A stretch of 64,000 nucleotides of DNA from Cupriavidus pauculus (GTDB taxonomy: Bacteria; Pseudomonadota; Gammaproteobacteria; Burkholderiales; Burkholderiaceae), in the NCBI RefSeq assembly GCF_022179805.1, contig NZ_BPUO01000005.1:62001-126000 (forward strand), read 5' to 3'. Under the pieces are notes generated by a model. It saw only the letters and a list, made by a program, of their open reading frames with translations, did not search any database and was not told the origin of the DNA. Positions 41,530 through 49,770 of this stretch are shown here, one piece after another. Each line of letters begins with the position of its first letter. Within the stretch, counting starts at the first letter, position 1. A program made the position numbers and the translations under genes.

Positions 41530-42522
41530 ATGACGACGAAGCCTGTTGCCCGATGTGTCCTGCGTGTCGTGGCCAGCCTGGCCCTGACGCCACTGGCGTT
41601 TGCCGCCGGTGCGGCGCATGCGGCCTGGCCTGAAAAGCCGATCCGGCTGGTGGTGGGCTTTCCGCCAGGCGGGCCGGTCGATACGCACGCGCGCATCCTG
41701 TCCGAGAAGCTGCAGCCCATTCTCGGGCAATCGATCGTACTCGACTACAAGGCCGGTGCCGCCGGCAATATCGGATCGGACAACGTGGCCAAGTCCGCGC
41801 CGGACGGCTATACGCTGCTGATTGCCAACACCGGCCAGATGGCGATCAACAATTCGCTGTATCCCAAGCTGCCCTATGGCATGCCGAAGGACTTTGCCCC
41901 GGTGGCGCGTACCGCGCTGATTCCGCTGGTGATGGTGGTCAACAACAACGTGCCGGCCAAGAACCTGAAGGAATTCATCGCCTATGCCAAGGCCAATCCG
42001 GGCAAGCTGAATTTTGCGTCGGGCGGCAACGGCGGTATCTCGCACCTGATGCCGGAGATGTTCAAGCAGGCGTCGGGCACCTTCATCGTCCATATCCCGT
42101 ACAAGGGCAGCGCACCGGCGCTGACGGACGTGATGGGTGGCCAGGCGCAGATGATGGCCGATTCCATTCCGCTGTTCACCCAGTACATCAAGGGTGGCAA
42201 GGTGCGCGCGCTGGCGGTGACGTCTGGCAAGCGGTCGCCGGCGCTGCCTGATGTGCCCACGATGGAGGAATCGGGCCTGAAGGGATTCGAGGTGGTGGGC
42301 TTCTACGGGGTGCTGGCACCGGCCGGCACGCCGAAGGACGTGGTCGACAAGCTGTCGGGCGCGCTGCGCACCGTACTGGCTGATCCGGACACGAAGGCCA
42401 AGCTCGAAGCCCAAGGCGCCGAACCGGCGTGGCAATCGCCAGACGCTTTTGCCGCGACGATTGTCAACGAGCAGAAGCGCTGGGGACAGGCCGTGAAGGC
42501 ATCGGGCGCGAAGATCGACTGA
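41530..42522 (+). CDS. Bug/TctC-family periplasmic solute-binding protein (3)
   Basis: A 330-residue exported binding protein. The signal peptide ends near AAHAA (about residue 33); the mature start WPEKPIRLVVGFPPGGPVDT and DYKAGAAGNIGSDNVAKSAP, VHIPYKGSAPALTDVMGG are the family signatures. It is preceded by GGAGAGAG. It stands alone, convergent with the porin gene; both may serve uptake of the same anionic solute across the two membranes, but this is only positional. Confidence 0.9.
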   Translation: MTTKPVARCVLRVVASLALTPLAFAAGAAHAAWPEKPIRLVVGFPPGGPVDTHARILSEKLQPILGQSIVLDYKAGAAGNIGSDNVAKSAPDGYTLLIANTGQMAINNSLYPKLPYGMPKDFAPVARTALIPLVMVVNNNVPAKNLKEFIAYAKANPGKLNFASGGNGGISHLMPEMFKQASGTFIVHIPYKGSAPALTDVMGGQAQMMADSIPLFTQYIKGGKVRALAVTSGKRSPALPDVPTMEESGLKGFEVVGFYGVLAPAGTPKDVVDKLSGALRTVLADPDTKAKLEAQGAEPAWQSPDAFAATIVNEQKRWGQAVKASGAKID

Positions 42523-42552
42523 TACGACTGATACGACTGATACCACTGATAG
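42517..42552. repeat. Tandem 9-bp repeat GACTGATAC at the Bug gene stop
   Basis: Three exact copies of GACTGATAC (42517-42525, 42526-42534, 42535-42543) and one degenerate copy (CACTGATAG). The first copy contains the TGA stop of the Bug gene. The pattern looks like replication slippage and repeats the stop codon; no role is evident. Confidence 0.75.
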
Positions 42553-42604
42553 GGCAGGGGCGCCGGCCAGCGCCGGCTCCCTGCTTTCTCGCACTGGTCG
42601 CTGG

Positions 42605-43657
42605 TTAGAACTTGTGTCGGATACCGGTCGTCACACCGATGCGGGTGCTGTTGCCATAGAACGGCGTGACGAAGTTCGGCTGCGAGGCCAGCGTGCGCCA
42701 GGTGCCAGTCAGCGTGGTGTAGTCGGCTTCCACGTAGACATCGGTGCGCTTGCTGAGGTTGTAGTCGAGCATCACCGCGCCGGTGAAGCGGCTGCCGCTG
42801 TCGCCGTTGATCTTCATGCGGTCGTAGGTGCCCGTGACCAGCAGCATCCAGGCATCGCCAAACGGGTGCTTGGCGCCTGCATAGAAGGCGTTGTCGCGAT
42901 AGCCGGCATTGTTGTAGGTGCTACGCGTGAAGCCCGCGTTGAACTGCGTGACGCCCAGCTTGTACGTACCCCCGACCGACCAGACCTGCTGGTCGCTCAG
43001 CGGAACCGCGGTGCCGAAGTAGGTGCTGGTGTCGCGCATGATCTGGTAGCCACCGGCGAGCTTGACCGGCCCGCTGGCGTACGTCACGCTGGCGCCCGTC
43101 GACGACGACTGGGCAAAGTTGCCCGCCACCTCGCCGAACGCGTGCTGCGCGGCCAGCGTGATCGGGCCGAACGTGCCGGCGTACTTCAGCATGTTGTCCT
43201 GCCGCACGCCGCCCGTGTAGTTGCCGCTCTGGAAGGCGACCAGCCCCAGGTTGGGCAGCGCCATCGTGTCGTAGCTGGCAATGACTTCGTGGATCACCGT
43301 GAAATCGCGGCCGAGCTTCAGCGTACCGAAGTCGCCTGACAGGCCGACGAAGGCCTTGCGGCCGAACAGCCGGCCGCCTTGCGAGGCCATGCCGGTATCG
43401 GGCAGGAAGCCGTTTTCCAGCACGAACAGCGCCTGGTAGCCATTGCCGAGGTCCTCCGTGCCCGCCAGACCGAAGCGCGTGCCGGTGAGCACGCCGTCTC
43501 CCATCTGTACCTTGCCGCTGCCCTTGGCATTCTCATGCGTGGTGTAGCGGATGGTGGTATCGACCAGGCCGTACAGCGTGACGCTCGATTGCGCCAGGGC
43601 CAGTGTCGGGCTCGCACCGCCGCAGGCCAGGCATAGCGGCAGGATGATCTTCCTCAT
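42605..43657 (-). CDS. Burkholderia-type trimeric porin (1)
   Basis: A 350-residue outer-membrane porin: signal peptide (cleavage after LALA), then QSSVTLYGLVDTTIRYTTH, the usual mature start of Gram-negative porins of Burkholderiales. It contains GTRFGLAGTEDLGNGYQALF, loop-3-type ENGFLPDTG and a C-terminal phenylalanine (GIRHKF) needed for barrel assembly. It lies 96 bp downstream of the aldehyde dehydrogenase in the same direction and may provide outer-membrane entry for the aldarate/uronate cluster. Confidence 0.92.
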   Translation of the reverse strand: MRKIILPLCLACGGASPTLALAQSSVTLYGLVDTTIRYTTHENAKGSGKVQMGDGVLTGTRFGLAGTEDLGNGYQALFVLENGFLPDTGMASQGGRLFGRKAFVGLSGDFGTLKLGRDFTVIHEVIASYDTMALPNLGLVAFQSGNYTGGVRQDNMLKYAGTFGPITLAAQHAFGEVAGNFAQSSSTGASVTYASGPVKLAGGYQIMRDTSTYFGTAVPLSDQQVWSVGGTYKLGVTQFNAGFTRSTYNNAGYRDNAFYAGAKHPFGDAWMLLVTGTYDRMKINGDSGSRFTGAVMLDYNLSKRTDVYVEADYTTLTGTWRTLASQPNFVTPFYGNSTRIGVTTGIRHKF

Positions 43658-43753
43658 GTTGTCTCCGTTTTTTATGGATGGATTTTGGCGGCGGCCGTTG
43701 CCGGCGCGCTGCCGTGGGACTGCGAAAAAAATCTTTGATCGATGTACGCGGCG

Positions 43754-45187
43754 TCAGGCGCGGATGTACGCGGTCTTGCTCGTGGTGAAGAACTCGCGCG
43801 CCGCCCAACCCTGTTCGTGCGGGCCCGATGACGATCCCTTGGTGCCGCCGAACGGCACGTGATAGTCGACGCCCGCCGTTGGCGCATTCACCATGACCAT
43901 GCCGGCCTGCAGGCCGCGACGGAATCGCGTGGCCTGCGCCAGCGATTGCGTGCAGATGCCGGCCGACAGCCCATAGCCGGAGTCGTTGGCCAGCGCCAGC
44001 GCATGGTCGTCGTCGCGGGCGCGCAACACGGTGGCGACCGGTCCGAAGATTTCGTCCCGGGCGATCTGCATGTCGGGCCGGCAGTCGGCAAAGATGGCCG
44101 GCGTCATGAAATAGCCGTTGGTGGCGGCACGCACGCGCTCGCCGCCGGTGACAAGCCGCGCGCCTTCTTCCTGGCCGAGCGCGACGTAGCGCAGGTTCTT
44201 GTCCAGCTGCGTGGCATCCACGGCCGGGCCGATGTCGGTGTTGGTCTCCAGGGCGTGCCCGATGCGCAGGCGCTGCGTGGCTCCCACGAAGGCCGACAGG
44301 AATTGGTCGTAAATGCCGTCGGTGACGATGATCCGGGACGAGGCGGTGCAGCGCTGGCCGGTGGAAAAGAAGGCGCCCTGCACCGCGGCGTCGACGGCGA
44401 TGTCGAGCGCGGCATCGTCCAGCACGACTAGCGGATTCTTGCCGCCCATCTCCAGCTGCAGCCGTTTTCCGGCGGTTGCCGCCGCCTGGGCGATGCGCCG
44501 GCCGGTGGCCTCCGAGCCGGTGAAGGAGACGGCCGTGACGCGCGGATCAGTGGTCAGTACGGGCCCAAGCTCGGCGCCGTGGCCCATCACCAGGTTGAAC
44601 ACGCCGTGCGGCAGGCCGCTGCGCGACAGGATTTCGGCCAGCGCACATGCGCAGCCGGGCACCAGTTCGGCCGGTTTGAACACCACGCAGTTGCCGAAGG
44701 CGAGGGCGGGGGCGATTTTCCAGGCCGGAATCGCAATGGGGAAGTTCCACGGCGTGATGATGCTGATGACGCCCACGGGCTCGGACGTGACCTCGATCTC
44801 GATGCCGGGCCTGACCGAAGGCAGGTGCTGCCCGTGCGGGCGCAGGATTTCCTGTGCGTAGTACTTGAAGATCTGGCCGGCGCGGACCACCTCGCCAACC
44901 CCCTCGCGTAGCGTCTTGCCTTCCTCCCGGGCAAGCAGCCGGCCCAGCTCATCCTTGCGGGCCACGATCTCCAGCCCCACGCGTTCCAGGATCTCCGCGC
45001 GCTGCTGGATGGCGCTGTGCGACCACGCGCCAAAGGCGTGCGCGGCGGCCGCGATGGCCTGTTCCGCCATGTCCGGCGTGGCCATGGCCGCATAGCCCAC
45101 CACGTCGCCAAGGTCGGACGGATTGATGTTCGGCGCCCACCGCTCGCTGCCCATCCACTGCCCGTCGATCAAGTTTTCGTATCTCAT
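43754..45187 (-). CDS. Aldehyde dehydrogenase, alpha-ketoglutarate-semialdehyde type (KGSADH-III-like)
   Basis: A 477-residue NAD(P)-dependent dehydrogenase. Catalytic Cys is in FFSTGQRCTASSRIIV and the general-base Glu in LQLEMGGKNPLVV; the coenzyme-binding FTGSEATG is present. Overall it resembles B. subtilis YcbD (alpha-ketoglutarate semialdehyde dehydrogenase), including a C-terminal FGGTKGSSSG and HEQGWAAREFFTTSKT. That enzyme ends the oxidative glucarate/galactarate route, matching the neighbours. ATG 45187 lies inside the palindrome 45186-45214, so a bound regulator would occlude its start. Confidence 0.87.
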   Translation of the reverse strand: MRYENLIDGQWMGSERWAPNINPSDLGDVVGYAAMATPDMAEQAIAAAAHAFGAWSHSAIQQRAEILERVGLEIVARKDELGRLLAREEGKTLREGVGEVVRAGQIFKYYAQEILRPHGQHLPSVRPGIEIEVTSEPVGVISIITPWNFPIAIPAWKIAPALAFGNCVVFKPAELVPGCACALAEILSRSGLPHGVFNLVMGHGAELGPVLTTDPRVTAVSFTGSEATGRRIAQAAATAGKRLQLEMGGKNPLVVLDDAALDIAVDAAVQGAFFSTGQRCTASSRIIVTDGIYDQFLSAFVGATQRLRIGHALETNTDIGPAVDATQLDKNLRYVALGQEEGARLVTGGERVRAATNGYFMTPAIFADCRPDMQIARDEIFGPVATVLRARDDDHALALANDSGYGLSAGICTQSLAQATRFRRGLQAGMVMVNAPTAGVDYHVPFGGTKGSSSGPHEQGWAAREFFTTSKTAYIRA

Positions 45188-45214
45188 TGGATTTTGGATT
45201 TTGGAAAATCCAAT
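45186..45214. promoter_or_regulatory. GntR operator candidate between ALDH and GntR genes
   Basis: ATTGGATTTT (45186-45195) and AAAATCCAAT (45205-45214) are perfect 10-bp arms around GGATTTTGG. Its right part GGATTTTGGAAAATCCAAT (45196-45214) matches a site at 50720-50738 at 16 of 19 positions. It overlaps the ALDH start codon and lies 48 bp before the GntR start, fitting control of both directions. Confidence 0.7.
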
Positions 45215-45261
45215 GTATAGTAAGCTCACGTTCCACCAAACGCAACCGGGTTTCCACGACC

Positions 45262-45915
45262 ATGCAACGGATCAACACCCCCACATACGTTCGACTGCGC
45301 GAGCAGATCCGGGCCGATATCGCCGCTGGCATCTGGCCGCTCGGTGCGCACATCACGCTGGCGCAGATGGTCGACCGGTACGAGGTCAGCCTCAATCCCG
45401 TGCGCGAGGCGCTGCTGCACCTGCAGGGCGAGGGCATCATCGACATGCAGATGCACCGCGGCGCGGTGATTCCCACGGTGGACGCCACCTATATCTCCAA
45501 CATCTACGACATGCGCGGCGCCATCGAGCAGATGCTGGCCGCCAAGGTGGCCACGCTGGCCACGCCCGAAGACCTGGAAGCCATCGACGCGGCGCGGCTG
45601 CGCCACGAGGAACTGGTGACGGGGACCGATATCGGCGCATGCGTGGCGGCCAATCGCGAATTCCATCGCGTGTTCAACGGCGTGGCCGGCAACCAGCCCG
45701 CCGTGGACGTGCTGGGGTCGCGGTCGAGCCTGGTGGATGCGTTGCGGCGCTCGCTGGGCTACGGCGCGCAACGCAAGGAAGCCGTGATCACGCAACACCG
45801 CAAGCTGGTGGCTGCCGTGCGCAAGGGCGATTCGGCGCTGGCCGCGAAGGTTGCGCTGGAACACGCGGAATCCGCACGAGACGACTTGCTGCGCATGATC
45901 GAAAAGTCGCACTAG
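45262..45915 (+). CDS. GntR/FadR-family regulator of the uronate cluster
   Basis: A 217-residue regulator with winged HTH (ITLAQMVDRYEVSLNPVREALLHLQGEGIIDMQMHRGAVI) and a C-terminal helical FCD ligand domain with metal-binding-type residues (ANREFHRVFNG, ITQHRKLVAAV). FCD regulators often sense sugar acids. It diverges from the ALDH and precedes the Bug/dehydratase genes. ATG 45262 (MQRINTPTYVRLREQI) is the family-like start; the longer frame from 45187 runs through the operator. Confidence 0.88.
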   Translation: MQRINTPTYVRLREQIRADIAAGIWPLGAHITLAQMVDRYEVSLNPVREALLHLQGEGIIDMQMHRGAVIPTVDATYISNIYDMRGAIEQMLAAKVATLATPEDLEAIDAARLRHEELVTGTDIGACVAANREFHRVFNGVAGNQPAVDVLGSRSSLVDALRRSLGYGAQRKEAVITQHRKLVAAVRKGDSALAAKVALEHAESARDDLLRMIEKSH

Positions 45916-45976
45916 CCGTGCGCGCCCGACCGGGCGCCACGAGAAAAATTTCCAACCCATCGAGGAGACAGCCGAA

Positions 45977-46963
45977 ATGACATTCGGTAAGGGCGTCCTG
46001 CGCCTTGCGTTTTTGATTACCGCCAGCCTTGGGCTGGCCGAGACCGGCGCCGCCGCGCCCGCCGCCTATCCTTCCCGGCCCATCCAACTGATCGTCGGCT
46101 TTGCGCCTGGTGGCGCAGCCGACACCGTGGCACGCGCCGTGGCCGAGCAGATGGCCAAAACGCTTGGACAACCGGTGGTGATCGACAACCGGAGCGGTGC
46201 CTCCGGCAACATCGCCACGCAAACCGCGCTGGCCGCGCCCGCCGATGGCTATTCGGTGATCTTCGCGGCCATTCACCTGGCCACCAATCCGTCGATGATC
46301 GGCGTGCCCTACAACCCGCGTACCGATATCGCGATGGTCGGCCAGATGACCAGCGTGCCCGTGCTGATGCTGGCGGCCGCGTCGTCGCCCTACAAGACGG
46401 CGGCCGACGTGGTGGCGGCTTCCAGGAAGACCGATGGCGGGCTGCGCGTGGGCAGCGGCGGCATCGGCACGTCGTCGCACCTGGCGCTGGAACTGTTCAA
46501 GCGCGCCGAACACGTGCCGGCGCTGCACGTGCCTTATCGCGGCGGCACCCCCGCGCTGCAGGGGCTGATGTCCGGCGAGGTCGACGTGATGTTCGACCTG
46601 GGGTCCGGCACGATGAAGTCCTATATCGAAGCCGGCAAGGTGCGCCCGCTGGCGGTCATGCAGGCCGAACCGGTGGCCAGCATTGCCGCGCCCACCGCGC
46701 AGGCGGCCGGCTTGCCCAAGGAAACCTATATCCGTAGCTGGCAGGGGCTGGCCGTCAAGGCCGGCACGCCGCCGCAGGTCATCGCCAAACTGTACGACGC
46801 GCTGAACCAGGCCCTGCAGCAGCCGGCGGTGCGCGCACGGGTGCAGGCGCTTGGCATGGAGATCAAGCCCAGCGCTGCGCCGGCCAATTTCCAGAAGCTT
46901 TATGTCGACGAGCTGGACCGCTGGTCCGCGCTGATCAAGTCGGCCAACATCAAACCGCAGTAA
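45977..46963 (+). CDS. Bug/TctC-family periplasmic solute-binding protein (4)
   Basis: A 328-residue exported binding protein. The signal peptide ends at about residue 27 (TGAAAPAA); the mature start YPSRPIQLIVGFAPGGAADT is typical, with VIDNRSGASGNIATQTAL and HVPYRGGTPALQGLMSG. It lies 61 bp after the GntR gene and 42 bp before the dehydratase, so its ligand is probably a uronate, aldarate or lactone handled by this cluster. No tctA/tctB genes are adjacent. Confidence 0.9.
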   Translation: MTFGKGVLRLAFLITASLGLAETGAAAPAAYPSRPIQLIVGFAPGGAADTVARAVAEQMAKTLGQPVVIDNRSGASGNIATQTALAAPADGYSVIFAAIHLATNPSMIGVPYNPRTDIAMVGQMTSVPVLMLAAASSPYKTAADVVAASRKTDGGLRVGSGGIGTSSHLALELFKRAEHVPALHVPYRGGTPALQGLMSGEVDVMFDLGSGTMKSYIEAGKVRPLAVMQAEPVASIAAPTAQAAGLPKETYIRSWQGLAVKAGTPPQVIAKLYDALNQALQQPAVRARVQALGMEIKPSAAPANFQKLYVDELDRWSALIKSANIKPQ

Positions 46964-47005
46964 TCAAGCCGCAATGAACGGATCGCGCATTGCGCATTGG
47001 CAAAC

Positions 47006-48193
47006 ATGAAAATTACGAAGGTCAATGTCCATCTGATGCAGGCGGGCGCGCCCACCCATACCGCATGGGGCGGGGCGGGTAAAAGCGCGCTGGCATCGGG
47101 ACGCAACTGGTTGTTCGCGGAAATCCATACCGAGGAAGGGCTCGTTGGCCTGGGCGAAGGCTCCGGCTGGCCGCGCGTGGTGGCCGCCGCGCTGCCCGAC
47201 CTTGCGCCGCTGCTGGTGGGCGAGGATGCGTTCCAGACCGAGCGGCTGCACCAGAAGCTGCGCGTCGCCATGATGGGCCACGGCCACCTGGGCGTGGTCG
47301 GCAGCGGTGCATTGGCCGCGCTCGACACCGCGCTGTGGGACATCAAGGCCCAGGCACTGGGGCGTCCGCTATGCGATCTGCTGGGCGGACGCGTCAGGGA
47401 CACGGTGCCGTACTACGCGCACGTCAAGGATGCCGAGACCGCGCGGGCCGCCGTGGCGCGCGGCGTGCGTGCGCTGAAGGTGGGCGGCACGCGGCAGATC
47501 GTGGAGCGTGCTTGGGCCATCCGTGAAGCCATCGGTCCCGATATCGACCTGATCGTCGACCTGCACGGCCCGGCGTGGCTGACCGGCGCCGATGCGGTAG
47601 CGGTGGGCCGGGCACTGGAAGGCGCACACCTGCTGTTCCTGGAAGAACCGGTGGCACCCGACGATCCGCTTGGCTGGCGCCGCGTGCGCGACAGCGTGGC
47701 GCTGCCGCTGGCGGCCGGCGAGCGGCTGGGCACGCTGGCCGAGTTCGACCAGCTTATCGCCAGCGGCCTGATCGACGTGGTGCAGCCCGATACCGGCCGC
47801 ACCGGCGGCCCGACCCAGCTCAAGAAGATCGCGGCGCTGGCGGAGGCCAAGGCGCTGCTGGTTGCGCCGCATTCGGGCTCGCTCGGACCGGTTGCCGAGT
47901 TTGCCGCCGTCCACTGGATGGCCGCATCGACCAATGGCCTGATCCTGGAACGCCTGGAGCCGGACTGGGACGGCAAGCAGGCGGCCGTGACGCGATCCCT
48001 GCAGGCCAGCGATGGATACATCGCGGTGCCGGCCGAGGTGGGCCTTGGCACGTCGCTCGATCATGCCTTCGTTGCCGCGCACCCGAGCGAGCGCAACGTC
48101 GCGTTGCCGGCGGGCGGCTGGGAGCCGGGCACCGAGCAGGAGACGCCGTACCTGCAGGCGCGGCGCAGCCGGGCACGCCTCACCAACCAATAA
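47006..48193 (+). CDS. Enolase-superfamily sugar-acid dehydratase (MR/MLE type)
   Basis: A 395-residue member of the mandelate-racemase-like enolases. Metal ligands are visible as Asp in LIVDLHG, Glu in LFLEEPV and Glu in AAGERLG; a catalytic His in VAPHSGSLGPV is as in galactonate dehydratase. By context it should dehydrate galactarate/glucarate, or act as a galactarolactone cycloisomerase like Agrobacterium Gci, to a 3-deoxy-2-keto-hexarate. The exact aldarate is unresolved. ATG 47006 was chosen over the in-frame TTG 46997; ribosome sites are weak for both. Confidence 0.82.
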   Translation: MKITKVNVHLMQAGAPTHTAWGGAGKSALASGRNWLFAEIHTEEGLVGLGEGSGWPRVVAAALPDLAPLLVGEDAFQTERLHQKLRVAMMGHGHLGVVGSGALAALDTALWDIKAQALGRPLCDLLGGRVRDTVPYYAHVKDAETARAAVARGVRALKVGGTRQIVERAWAIREAIGPDIDLIVDLHGPAWLTGADAVAVGRALEGAHLLFLEEPVAPDDPLGWRRVRDSVALPLAAGERLGTLAEFDQLIASGLIDVVQPDTGRTGGPTQLKKIAALAEAKALLVAPHSGSLGPVAEFAAVHWMAASTNGLILERLEPDWDGKQAAVTRSLQASDGYIAVPAEVGLGTSLDHAFVAAHPSERNVALPAGGWEPGTEQETPYLQARRSRARLTNQ

Positions 48194-48218
48194 ACATAGC
48201 AACATAGAGACTACGACC

Positions 48219-48956
48219 ATGGCTTTGTCCGCAGCTTTGTCCGAAAAATCGCGTGCGATCCTGATGCGCACCTCCACCGCCACGCTGACCACCATCATGT
48301 TCAAGCGCGGTTTCCGCAATGTCTTCCTGCAGGGCCTGAAGCCGCTGAACCCGCAAGCATGCCGCTTCGTGGGGCCGGCATTCACGCTGCGCTACATCCC
48401 GGCGCGCGAAGACCTGGACCCGATCACCGCGTTCGAAGACCAGCGGCATCCGCAGCGCGTTGCCATCGAGGAATGTCCCGCTGGCCATGTGCTGGTGATG
48501 GACAGCCGGGGCGATGCCACGGCGGCGTCGTCGGGCAACCTGCTGATCACGCGCCTGTGGAAGCGGGGCGGGGCGGCCGTGGTGACCGATGGCGGCTTCC
48601 GCGACAGCCCAGAGATCGCGGAGATGGATTTCCCGGCCTGGCACACGCGCCCGTCGGCCCCGACCAACCTGATCCGCCATCATGCGGTGGACCTGCAACT
48701 GCCCATCGCCTGCGCGGGCGTGAGCGTCTACCCCGGCGACATCATGGTGGCGGACGAAGAGGGCATCGTCTGCATCCCGCAGCACCTGGCCGAAGAGGTG
48801 GCGCTGGAGTCGGTGGGCCAGACGATGTACGAGGACTGGGTCAACCTGAAGATCCTGGAGGGCGCCCGCCTGCCCGGCCTGTATCCGCTGCTGGACCCGG
48901 CCCTGCAGGCCGAGTACGCGGAATGGAAGTCGCGGGAGAGCCATCTCTATGCCTGA
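48219..48956 (+). CDS. RraA/HMG-aldolase-family protein
   Basis: A 245-residue protein of the RraA/4-hydroxy-4-methyl-2-oxoglutarate aldolase family: VGPAFTLRYIPARED, the metal/pyruvate motif VTDGGFRDSPEI, and VSVYPGDIMVADEEGIVCIP. Class II members cleave 4-hydroxy-2-oxo acids to pyruvate plus an oxo acid. Between a sugar-acid dehydratase and uronate dehydrogenase it could cleave ketodeoxyaldarate to pyruvate and tartronate semialdehyde (inference). It overlaps the next gene by 8 bp. Confidence 0.82.
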   Translation: MALSAALSEKSRAILMRTSTATLTTIMFKRGFRNVFLQGLKPLNPQACRFVGPAFTLRYIPAREDLDPITAFEDQRHPQRVAIEECPAGHVLVMDSRGDATAASSGNLLITRLWKRGGAAVVTDGGFRDSPEIAEMDFPAWHTRPSAPTNLIRHHAVDLQLPIACAGVSVYPGDIMVADEEGIVCIPQHLAEEVALESVGQTMYEDWVNLKILEGARLPGLYPLLDPALQAEYAEWKSRESHLYA

Positions 48957-49770
48957 GCAGACACCACTGGTCGTGGCGCTGACCGGCGCCGCCGGACGCC
49001 TGGCGCAGCATGTTCGGCCGCTGCTGGCGCAGGTTGCCAGCGAAGTGCGGCTGTGCGACCAGCGCGCCGTGACGCCGCAGCATCCGAACGAAACCGCGTG
49101 GCAGTGCTCGCTGGAGGATGCGGGCGCACTGGGCCGGCTGCTGGACGGTGTCGACGTGGTCGTGCATTTCGCCGGCTATCCGCGTGAAGCCCAGTGGGAC
49201 GTGATCCTGCCGGCCAATGTGGCCGGTGTGGCCAACCTCTGGGAAGCCGCACGCGAAGCCGGGGTGCGCCGCATCGTCTACGCCAGCTCCAACCACGCGG
49301 TGGGCATGTATCCGCGCTCGGCGATCGTCGGCAGCAATGACGCGCCGCGTCCGGACTCGCGCTACGGCGTGTCCAAGGTGTTCATGGAAGCGGTGGCCAG
49401 CCTGTACGCGCAGAAGCTCGGCGTCAAGGCGTTCGGCATGCGCATCGGCCATTGCTCAGAAGCGCCCACCGATGCGCGCATGCTGTCGCACTGGATCAGC
49501 CCGCGCGACCTGGCGCAACTGGTTCACGTGGGCATGACGGCCGAGATTGACGAGGCCATCGTCTATGGCGCGTCGCGCAATTCGATGACGTGGTGGGACA
49601 ATTCGCGCGCCTATGCGCTGGGCTATGCGCCCCAGGATTCGGCCGATGCCCATGCCGAGGCGCTGCGCGGCAAGACGTCGTCGGACCCGGTGGCGGAGTT
49701 CTATCAGGGCGGCAGCTTTGCCGCGGAGGAGTACAACGGTGATCGTTCCGCATTCGACGCGCCTCGTTGA
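48949..49770 (+). CDS. udh: Uronate dehydrogenase-like NAD-dependent enzyme
   Basis: A 273-residue extended-SDR protein. Rossmann motif TGAAGRL, catalytic YASSNHAVGMYP and SRYGVSKVFMEA (Tyr-x3-Lys), plus the C-terminal MTWWDNSRAYALGY that is characteristic of uronate dehydrogenases. It oxidises D-galacturonate or D-glucuronate to the aldaro-lactone with NAD. The lactonase gene overlaps its 3' end, which fits the next chemical step exactly. The symbol is assigned from these motifs and context. Confidence 0.85.
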   Translation: MPEQTPLVVALTGAAGRLAQHVRPLLAQVASEVRLCDQRAVTPQHPNETAWQCSLEDAGALGRLLDGVDVVVHFAGYPREAQWDVILPANVAGVANLWEAAREAGVRRIVYASSNHAVGMYPRSAIVGSNDAPRPDSRYGVSKVFMEAVASLYAQKLGVKAFGMRIGHCSEAPTDARMLSHWISPRDLAQLVHVGMTAEIDEAIVYGASRNSMTWWDNSRAYALGYAPQDSADAHAEALRGKTSSDPVAEFYQGGSFAAEEYNGDRSAFDAPR

